Positions 1-5,304 of a stretch of 5,304 bases of DNA are shown here, in pieces. The DNA comes from Spirochaetota bacterium (GTDB taxonomy: Bacteria; Spirochaetota; JAGLSM01). The stretch lies in NCBI GenBank assembly GCA_023135745.1, contig JAGLSM010000158.1, forward strand, positions 1-5,304, written 5' to 3'. How positions within the stretch are numbered: the first letter of the stretch is position 1; each line of letters opens with the position of its first letter. The translations under genes and the position numbers were made by a program. The notes below the pieces were generated by a model. That model saw only the letters and a program-made list of their open reading frames with translations, was not told where the DNA came from and did not search any database.

Positions 1-1
1 A

Positions 2-883
2 TATAAAGGCATAACCGTAAATTCCAATATGCAGACCTCCGATCCGGATATTTACGCAGCCGGAGACTGTATTGAAACAGTTAATGCTATAACCGGAGAT
101 AAAGCCTATATGCCCATGGGTGATTTAGCAAACCTGCAGGGAAGAGTAGCAGGTGAAAATGTAGTATTGGGAAATAACACGGTATTTGGAGGAACATATA
201 AAACAGGTATATGCAAGGTATTCGATTTTAACGCGGGAAGTACGGGAATAAACATTACTGATGCTGAACAGTATGGTTTTAAACCGGTCACAACCGTGAC
301 AGCAGGACCTGATAAACCCGGCTTCATGGGAAGTAGAATTCTGATAAATAAAATAATAGCAGATGAAAAAACCGGAAGACTGATAGGTTTTCAATGTGTC
401 GGATCGGGAGATGTCAGCAAACAAATTGCTCAAGCCGCGATAGCTATTCAGGGAAAATTAACTGTTGATGACCTTTCCAATTCTGATTTACCGTACGCTC
501 CTCCATTTACACTTGCAATAGATAATTTCATTGCCGCCAACCATGTTCTGCAGAACAAGATAGCCGGTAGAATGTCCGGGATTTCGTGCAGGCAGGTTAA
601 GGAAAAAGTGGATAATAATGAAAATATATTAATCCTCGACACACGGGGCTCAGATGAATATGAAATAATGCGCCTTGGTATTGGCGAAACACTAATGCCT
701 CTTGGTTCTCTAAGAGACAGGATAAATGAGCTTCCCGATGATAAAAACACTGAAATTGTATGTTACTGTAAAATTTCATTAAGAGGATATGAGGCCGCCA
801 GGATAATCGAAGCTAACGGTTACACAAATGTCAAAGTTATGGAAGGCGGAATAATGGCCTGGCCCTATCCCAGAGAAAAATAG
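2..883 (+). CDS. FAD-dependent CoA-disulfide/persulfide reductase-like protein with C-terminal rhodanese domain (5' partial)
   Basis: The reading frame is open to the left edge: nine codons before the Met at 29 (YKGITVNSN) continue the family's pre-FAD strand, so that Met is internal and the true start lies outside. Counting from it, residues 3-14 (TSDPDIYAAGDC) are the second FAD-contact motif of pyridine nucleotide-disulfide oxidoreductases. Residues about 27-48 form the following helix, and 55-178 the dimerisation domain, including the D-x-x-YAPP segment at 153-159. Residues about 183-284 form a rhodanese domain with LDTR at 203-206 and the active-site loop C247-K-I-S-L-R-G, the usual sulfur-carrying cysteine position. 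This layout matches CoADR-rhodanese fusions of about 550 residues, which use NAD(P)H to reduce CoA disulfide, CoA persulfide or polysulfide in the cytoplasm. The N-terminal Rossmann motif and redox cysteine are not in the window, so the exact substrate is open. A strong terminator follows 7 bases after the stop. Confidence 0.9.
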   Translation, partial: YKGITVNSNMQTSDPDIYAAGDCIETVNAITGDKAYMPMGDLANLQGRVAGENVVLGNNTVFGGTYKTGICKVFDFNAGSTGINITDAEQYGFKPVTTVTAGPDKPGFMGSRILINKIIADEKTGRLIGFQCVGSGDVSKQIAQAAIAIQGKLTVDDLSNSDLPYAPPFTLAIDNFIAANHVLQNKIAGRMSGISCRQVKEKVDNNENILILDTRGSDEYEIMRLGIGETLMPLGSLRDRINELPDDKNTEIVCYCKISLRGYEAARIIEANGYTNVKVMEGGIMAWPYPREK

Positions 884-890
884 AATTTTT

Positions 891-932
891 AAAAAAGGGC
901 TGTCCCAAAAGATTGGGATCAGCCCTTTTTTT
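891..932 (+). terminator. Rho-independent terminator after the reductase gene, possibly bidirectional
   Basis: GGGCTG-TCCCAA (897-908) pairs with TTGGGA-T-CAGCCC (913-925). This gives a 12-bp stem with one bulged T at 919 and a four-base AAGA loop (909-912). Seven Ts follow (926-932) and six As precede it (891-896), so the hairpin has a U-tract when read from either strand. It sits just after the reductase stop and separates that gene from the lipoprotein gene. Confidence 0.93.
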
Positions 933-1013
933 ATCCTCACATACTTTTTCCGGACATGATTTGCCTATAAATAAAAGTAATCCTATTTAAACATTGCTAA
1001 ATTCCCAAGGCTA

Positions 1014-1041
1014 TTGAATAATTAAGAAGAAGGGCTATCTT
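1014..1041 (+). promoter_or_regulatory. Weak candidate sigma70-type promoter for the lipoprotein-glycosyltransferase pair
   Basis: TTGAAT (1014-1019) and TATCTT (1036-1041) are separated by 16 bases, and each matches its consensus at 4 of 6 positions. An alternative is TTGCCT (961-966) with TATTTA (984-989) at 17 bases spacing. A promoter is expected somewhere in 933-1104 because a strong terminator lies upstream, but the region is so AT-rich that such matches are common by chance. I saw no convincing operator or riboswitch here. Confidence 0.25.
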
Positions 1042-1092
1042 TTAGAGCTAAGACCTCAGGAAAATTATTCTATAAAACGTTCAATAAAATAT

Positions 1093-1098
1093 AAGGGG
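1093..1098 (+). promoter_or_regulatory. Ribosome binding site of the lipoprotein gene
   Basis: AAGGGG ends six bases before the ATG at 1105. This supports that start and contrasts with the next gene, which has no such motif. Confidence 0.75.
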
Positions 1099-1104
1099 TA
1101 TATT

Positions 1105-2343
1105 ATGAAACACAGTGCATTGTTAGTGGCACTTATTTATATCAATGTTCTCTTTATTTCCTGCGCTAGTCAAGTAACACCAACCGACACACAAATAATA
1201 CGTCTAATAACAATCAGCGGCGGGACTATCTCAGATTTGGCTGTTAATGACATCAATATAAACATTATCCCAGGCAGTTCGACCGGAGGGGCCTCTCTCT
1301 ACTTTCTATCTGATAGAAATAGTGCTAATACAGTCTACAAATCAGACCTGCAAAGTACTGGCTTGTTTACTGATCCGGGCGCTGTTACCATTGTCGGCCT
1401 TGCTCCGGAAGAAGTGGACACCTTTTCTGTCTATGCGCAGAATGCATCCTCAGCACATGCCATATTCTATGGAATCAAATCAAATAATGAAATTTCATAC
1501 CATGTAATTGGCGGAGCCGGTTCCTATGCTGTGAATAATACCGGCGCGGCCCGTTTAGCAGGAACAGTTCTGGGCATCATTCCATCAGGAGGGAAATACC
1601 AGGCTTTTCAAATCGGAATTAACAATATTGGTCTAGTCATTTGCCAATCCAATAAATTACACGTCTATGAATATGCTTTAAGCAGTATTGTGGCAGAAGC
1701 AAATCCCTTAAATGCGGTTAATCAATACACAGACTTTTTACAAAACATCACTGCAAACTATGGCGGAGGCAGCTGGTTTCCAGGTTCCATCATTGGTATG
1801 ATCCAGACAGACGGTTTTCTATATGGCGGTTTACTTAATGGCAACTATGAAATATTCTTAACCGACTTTGTCAGCCAAAACATTCCCATTACCCGTTTTA
1901 ATAGAGACGGCCATGACTTATCCCCTTATTTCAGCCAACTGGATAACAAACTCTATATGGCCAGTAGTTCCTATTCCTCCAATTTCAACCTCTATCGCTG
2001 GAACTCCACAGCACTTAGCAGTACTGACGGATTTCTGCTGGATCTTATTCCACCAGTACTAATTGTAGAGTCACCTGTTCCTGTTGATAATGGAAATAAT
2101 GACATTGACTGGCCCATTTATGGAAGGGCCGAGGATCTAGGCAGCGGGATCGATAAAGTATTTATTACTTGGTATTTAAGTTCAGGAGGACCAACAAACG
2201 TAATCATTGCCGGTACAGGTTCCATTTGGAGTAATTCATTTCGTCCAAGCGGGGGTATTACTATTGATGTTGCGATATATACAAAAGATAAAGCCGGTAA
2301 TTACAGCACCACCAATTTTTATACAAATATATGGACCTGCTAA
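1105..2343 (+). CDS. Predicted lipoprotein with TolB/PD40-like beta-propeller and C-terminal Ig-like domain
   Basis: The start is set by a good ribosome binding site and an immediate signal peptide. Residues 1-19 hold K2/H3, a hydrophobic core (LLVALIYINVLFIS) and then C20, giving a relaxed lipobox L-F-I-S-C of the type tolerated in spirochaetes. The mature protein would be lipid-anchored, in the periplasm or on the surface. Residues about 60-310 resemble degenerate TolB/PD40 propeller blades: SLYFLSDRNSANTVYKSDL near 64-82, and NYEIFLTD (247-254) followed by GHDLSPYFS and LYMASSSYSSNFNLYRWN (269-300), which follow the consensus 'D.SP.FS..g..l.faS....n.dLY'. After a linker with PPV (316-318), residues about 316-412 look like an Ig-like domain, with DLGSGID (344-350) and a DKAGNYS strand (395-401), typical of secreted bacterial Ig folds. 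No catalytic site is evident, so a binding or structural role is likely. It lies 37 bases before the glycosyltransferase gene and probably shares its transcript. The exact family is not recognised. Confidence 0.8.
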   Translation: MKHSALLVALIYINVLFISCASQVTPTDTQIIRLITISGGTISDLAVNDININIIPGSSTGGASLYFLSDRNSANTVYKSDLQSTGLFTDPGAVTIVGLAPEEVDTFSVYAQNASSAHAIFYGIKSNNEISYHVIGGAGSYAVNNTGAARLAGTVLGIIPSGGKYQAFQIGINNIGLVICQSNKLHVYEYALSSIVAEANPLNAVNQYTDFLQNITANYGGGSWFPGSIIGMIQTDGFLYGGLLNGNYEIFLTDFVSQNIPITRFNRDGHDLSPYFSQLDNKLYMASSSYSSNFNLYRWNSTALSSTDGFLLDLIPPVLIVESPVPVDNGNNDIDWPIYGRAEDLGSGIDKVFITWYLSSGGPTNVIIAGTGSIWSNSFRPSGGITIDVAIYTKDKAGNYSTTNFYTNIWTC

Positions 2344-2349
2344 ATCAAT

Positions 2350-2371
2350 CCAAAAATTGATACTTTTTTGG
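2350..2371 (+). other. Small AT-rich hairpin between the lipoprotein and glycosyltransferase genes
   Basis: CCAAAAA (2350-2356) can pair with TTTTTGG (2365-2371) across an eight-base loop, followed by TTTT. With only two G-C pairs it is too weak to be a confident terminator. At most it could attenuate read-through or affect translation of the next gene, whose ATG is nine bases downstream. It may be chance in AT-rich sequence. Confidence 0.25.
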
Positions 2372-2380
2372 TTTTAAATT

Positions 2381-4168
2381 ATGGATGAAAAAAAACGATA
2401 CATACCTCATGCCACCCAGGCCTTTCCCATAGGAGAGGGGCAGGTGCTTGAGATTATAGATGATACTAAAAAATCAATTATTGTACCAATACATCTCTCT
2501 CATATTTTGCATTATCTTCATGGCTTTAAAAGCATGGATCAACATACCCAGGCTCTGGCTTCATTAGGCTTTCCTGATAAGGGAAGTGCAACCACAGCAA
2601 TAGAGGAACTTAAGAACCTGGGATTACTGTATAGTAAAAAACAATTTTTAGAAACCATAGAAGCACAATCCACTCAAGACGATTCTAATCCAATACAAAC
2701 CCTGGCTGTTCTTACCTGCAACCGGCCATTGGCCCTGGAAAGGTGCCTGCAAAGTTTTTATGATTATAATAAAAACTATGATAATAGCATTGAGATAATT
2801 GTATATGATGACTCCTCCGTCCCTGATATATCAACAAGCAACAGAAAAATCATACAAAAAATAAATGAGGAACAGGGTAACAAAATCCATTATCATGGGC
2901 CTGAACAAAAAAAAGCATTGCTGCAAAAAATGGTGAACCTGCCCCTTGTTAAAGAAATAGATCCCAACATTTTATCCTTTGCCCTGCAGAGACACCAATA
3001 CTGTCCCTACACCTATGGCGCGAATTTGAATAATGTGCTTTTAACCAATATAAATAAAAACATCATGACAGTTGATGATGATATGGTTTTTCAGACAACC
3101 CGAATATCTGACAAAGACGGACTTGCCTTTTATTCTGCCAGAGATATTTCCGAGTATGAAATACATAAAAATCGGGATGAACTGCTTAAAAAAATCCAAA
3201 TGACCCAAACAAATATCTTTGAGGAACATGAAACCCTGCTGGGTAAAAGCTTATCCGCCTGTATACAAACCTTTGTTGAAAAAAAACAGCCTCTCTTTTT
3301 AGAAACAATCACTCCCCGCTTTGCCCGGCAAATAGTTAATCCGCAAGCAAAGATCAAGGTAACACAGGCAGGTGTGTTTGGAGACAACGGCATGAGTACT
3401 TTAGCTCATATACTGCTCCTGGATGATGATAATAGGAGCAAAGCATACCGCACCAGGGAAGCCTACACTACTGCCCTGCATAGCCGGGAAGTAGTCCGCG
3501 GTGTAACACAGCACAGTATCAGTAATGGCAGCTTTCTCATGTCCGGCAATATGGCTCTCAATAATAGCAGATTTCTGCCACCCTTTATTCCGGTAACCCG
3601 CAACTGTGACGGACTGTTTGCGGCTGTCTTACGAAAATGTTTTCCTCAATCCTATATCGGCTATGTTCCCTATTGTTTGCTGCACAGTCCGCTTGAAACA
3701 CGTAATTTTTCTCCGGATATGCTGCAAACAATAAATATACGCTTTCAGGATCTGCTGGATCTTGTCTTACAGACATTTTCACCTCCACAGTTCCAGACCC
3801 GAGAAAACACACTACAAAATTTGGGACAGTATTTAGCATCATTTAAAAATATGGCTGATACTTCTTTTATAGAAATGATCCGCTTTATCCGCAGACAACA
3901 GATGTCACAGTTTCTACATCAACTGGAAACCAGACTGGAACAGGCCATATTCATGCCTGATTTTTGGGCCAAGGATATGGATACCTATATCAAAGCCATC
4001 CAAAAACATATCCAGTCACCTAACCTGCATGTACCCCGGGATATTGACCCCAGTCTTGATGATGATGCAGTCATGAAAATCTGCAAGGAAGCAGTTGAGC
4101 AATATGGAGAATTGGTGCGGATTTGGCCGACTTTGTATGAAGCATTGAGCCAACATAAATGTTATTGA
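2381..4168 (+). CDS. GT-A fold glycosyltransferase with N-terminal PqqD/RRE-like domain
   Basis: Residues about 18-90 (QVLEIIDD, IHLSHILHYLHGF, TAIEELKNLGLL) have the beta-strand/winged-helix pattern of PqqD-like peptide-binding domains, ending in the usual 'eL...GLL'. A GT-A domain follows: LTCNRPLALERCL (111-123, first strand and helix), IIVYDDSS (139-146, nucleotide-binding acidic pair), YGANLNNVLL (212-221), and VDDDMVF (231-237), the DxD that holds the metal and sugar nucleotide. GNMALNNSRFLPP (389-401) with RNCDGLF (407-413) is a plausible acceptor/base region, and LLHSP (433-437) supplies a candidate metal-binding His. Residues about 440-595 are mostly helical, with coiled-coil-like sequence at 500-525. 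No signal peptide or membrane segment is visible, so it is probably cytoplasmic. It likely transfers a sugar from a nucleotide donor; donor and acceptor are unknown. An in-frame stop at 2375-2377 makes ATG 2381 the first possible ATG, although no Shine-Dalgarno motif precedes it. The next Met is residue 52, inside the PqqD-like region. The GT call is firm; the N-terminal call is moderate. Confidence 0.82.
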   Translation: MDEKKRYIPHATQAFPIGEGQVLEIIDDTKKSIIVPIHLSHILHYLHGFKSMDQHTQALASLGFPDKGSATTAIEELKNLGLLYSKKQFLETIEAQSTQDDSNPIQTLAVLTCNRPLALERCLQSFYDYNKNYDNSIEIIVYDDSSVPDISTSNRKIIQKINEEQGNKIHYHGPEQKKALLQKMVNLPLVKEIDPNILSFALQRHQYCPYTYGANLNNVLLTNINKNIMTVDDDMVFQTTRISDKDGLAFYSARDISEYEIHKNRDELLKKIQMTQTNIFEEHETLLGKSLSACIQTFVEKKQPLFLETITPRFARQIVNPQAKIKVTQAGVFGDNGMSTLAHILLLDDDNRSKAYRTREAYTTALHSREVVRGVTQHSISNGSFLMSGNMALNNSRFLPPFIPVTRNCDGLFAAVLRKCFPQSYIGYVPYCLLHSPLETRNFSPDMLQTINIRFQDLLDLVLQTFSPPQFQTRENTLQNLGQYLASFKNMADTSFIEMIRFIRRQQMSQFLHQLETRLEQAIFMPDFWAKDMDTYIKAIQKHIQSPNLHVPRDIDPSLDDDAVMKICKEAVEQYGELVRIWPTLYEALSQHKCY

Positions 4169-4185
4169 GTTTAGAAAACTAACTA

Positions 4186-5304
4186 TCAATAATTTCTGTC
4201 AAACCAGGCAAGCGCGCCGTTATCGCTGCAAGTATATACATGACGACTGTCAGGAGACACAAAAACAGATTCAGGCCCTGAAATATTTGCGTGAGGATAC
4301 GATCCCATATTTGTAAGGGCTCCGCTTATTCTATCACGGGAAAACCAGATAACACTATTCAATGCACGTCCAATTGCATATACATTGTTTCCATCAGGAG
4401 CAACCGTAACCCAGGTAGATCTTTCTAAAATTGGACTGACAATTCTTCCCTTATACTCAAGTGCTCCGGTCGTATGATTCCTGTTAAACCAGGCAACAGC
4501 ATCTGTGGTATTGCCTGCAGTATAGACATTATTCCCGTCAGGAGAAACTGCAGAGTGCCAAACCCAGGCAATATTAATACTGGTATATCTACTCCCATAA
4601 CTGAGTACACCGGTTGCCTGATCACGGGTAAACCAGGCAACAGCATCTGCAAACGCAGCCGCTACATAAACATGCAGACCATCCGGAGAAACTGTAATAC
4701 CTCTTGGTTGAGCAATGTCTGTATTAGTATATCCACCTATTGAAATCAGAGCGCCTGTCTGACTATCACGAGCAAAATAATATACTGCATTAAAGGAAGG
4801 CACTGTTATATAGACATTATTTCCATCAGGAGAAATAGCAATCCTTTTACAACCTGCTCCTGTTATATTGCCAACATAAGTTAATTCTCCGGTTATTGCA
4901 TTACGGGACAACCAACATATGACACCAATAGCCTCTGCGGTAACATATAAATGTTTGCCATCAGGAGAAAGTAATATTGTTCCCGGTTGATCAATATTGA
5001 TATTTGAATACATCCCTGAATACGTCAGAGCTCCGCTTACAGAATCCCGAGAGAACCATGAAATTGTATCCGAGGTCCAATTATTAACATAAATATGTTT
5101 ACCATCAGAAGAAATATTCCCTGTACCAATGGCTCCGGGTGTAGGGGGGAAATACCGTGTCTGATAACTCAACTCTCCGCCCCCCCTTCCTGTACCTTGA
5201 ATGTTAAAGGTAAATGTGGACTGGAGCCTGCTACTACTATTATTAATAGTAACAATGGCTGAACGTACAGCTTTTGTCTGTGGTTTAAACACAAGGGAAA
5301 GGGT
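4186..5304 (-). CDS. Choice-of-anchor D-type domain plus seven-bladed lactonase-like beta-propeller (5' partial)
   Basis: The frame is open to the right edge. The GTG at 5290-5292 is not a credible start, because the four residues before it (TLSL) continue a domain: LVFKPQTKAVRSAIVTI and TFTFNIQGTG (27-35, counting from the GTG) form the end of a choice-of-anchor D/ASH-like Ig domain. Residues 39-368 form a seven-bladed propeller. Seven SPDG-type turns begin at 61, 109, 154, 202, 250, 298 and 346, each followed by hhYh and then a W/Y-F-x-RD/N strand and a TGALxY turn. The spacing is 48 residues except one of 45. The last blade stops after AWFDRNY, without its outer strand, and GELSYQTRY (39-47) supplies that strand at the N-terminal end, closing the ring. 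The pattern resembles 6-phosphogluconolactonase-like/YVTN propellers, but I see no basis for enzyme activity. An exported binding role is more likely; the signal sequence would lie outside the window. The gene converges on the glycosyltransferase gene, with 17 bases between stops. Confidence 0.88.
   Translation of the reverse strand, partial: TLSLVFKPQTKAVRSAIVTINNSSSRLQSTFTFNIQGTGRGGGELSYQTRYFPPTPGAIGTGNISSDGKHIYVNNWTSDTISWFSRDSVSGALTYSGMYSNINIDQPGTILLSPDGKHLYVTAEAIGVICWLSRNAITGELTYVGNITGAGCKRIAISPDGNNVYITVPSFNAVYYFARDSQTGALISIGGYTNTDIAQPRGITVSPDGLHVYVAAAFADAVAWFTRDQATGVLSYGSRYTSINIAWVWHSAVSPDGNNVYTAGNTTDAVAWFNRNHTTGALEYKGRIVSPILERSTWVTVAPDGNNVYAIGRALNSVIWFSRDRISGALTNMGSYPHANISGPESVFVSPDSRHVYTCSDNGALAWFDRNY
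4189..5178 (-). repeat. Seven tandem propeller repeats of about 144 bp inside the minus-strand gene
   Basis: On the minus strand the SPDG-coding units start near 5112, 4968, 4833, 4689, 4545, 4401 and 4257. The period is 144 bp, except for one 135-bp unit between 4968 and 4833. A near-identical DNA phrase (CCATCAGGAGAAA and one-base variants on the plus strand) recurs at these turns, while the rest of each unit has diverged. The array therefore looks old and held by selection rather than newly amplified. Confidence 0.85.

Noticed and set aside
29..31. ATG as the start codon of the reductase gene
   Set aside because: It falls just before the internal FAD-binding motif, and the upstream codons match the family, so it is an internal Met.
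1030..1036. AAGGGCT, complementary to the terminator's AGCCCTT arm at 921-927, as a possible switch
   Set aside because: Seven bases of complementarity about 100 bases apart cannot compete with a 12-bp local stem, so it is probably chance.
1012..1086. TATTGAA (1012-1018) and TTCAATA (1080-1086) as an operator-like inverted repeat
   Set aside because: It is short, AT-rich and widely spaced, with no supporting regulator gene nearby.
3130..3393. Minus-strand open frame of 87 residues inside the glycosyltransferase gene
   Set aside because: It is a shadow frame with no ribosome binding site or family features, and it lies over a coding region that is well supported in the plus frame.
4474..4743. 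89-residue plus-strand open frame rich in Ile, Pro and Gly
   Set aside because: It lies antisense to the propeller repeats and its apparent repeats mirror them. It has no ribosome binding site or recognisable domain.
5290..5292. GTG as the start codon of the minus-strand propeller gene
   Set aside because: The frame stays open to the window edge, and residues on both sides of the GTG form one continuous Ig-like domain, so the gene begins outside the window.

Overview
The window looks like chromosomal DNA from a low-GC bacterium. It carries four protein genes, two of them cut by the window edges, and no RNA genes, CRISPR array or mobile element that I could see. Weak hints point to a spirochaete or a similar diderm: a lipoprotein signal peptide with a relaxed lipobox (F-I-S-C), and exported beta-propeller and choice-of-anchor D type proteins. 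No single gene fixes the taxon, so this is an inference.

Layout. (1) Positions 2-883, plus strand, is the C-terminal part of an FAD-dependent disulfide reductase fused to a rhodanese domain, of the CoA-disulfide reductase/persulfide reductase type. It ends in a strong intrinsic terminator at 891-932. (2) After about 170 bases with only weak promoter candidates comes a lipoprotein gene (1105-2343, plus). It encodes a degenerate TolB/PD40-like beta-propeller followed by an Ig-like domain. (3) Thirty-seven bases further on is a 595-residue protein (2381-4168, plus). Its N-terminus looks like a PqqD/RiPP-recognition-element winged helix, followed by a GT-A glycosyltransferase with a DDD (DxD) motif. 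(4) Converging from the right edge is a minus-strand gene (4186 to beyond 5304). It encodes the end of a choice-of-anchor D/ASH-type Ig domain joined to a seven-bladed SPDG/WFxRD beta-propeller.

How the genes may work together. The reductase is a separate, terminated unit and probably does cytoplasmic thiol/persulfide redox work. The lipoprotein and the glycosyltransferase are probably co-transcribed. The most unusual element is the glycosyltransferase with a peptide-recognition-like N-terminal domain, next to two predicted exported beta-propeller proteins. It could glycosylate a peptide or protein, and the neighbouring surface proteins are possible acceptors, but nothing in the sequence proves this. 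No RiPP precursor peptide, radical SAM enzyme or transporter is visible here.
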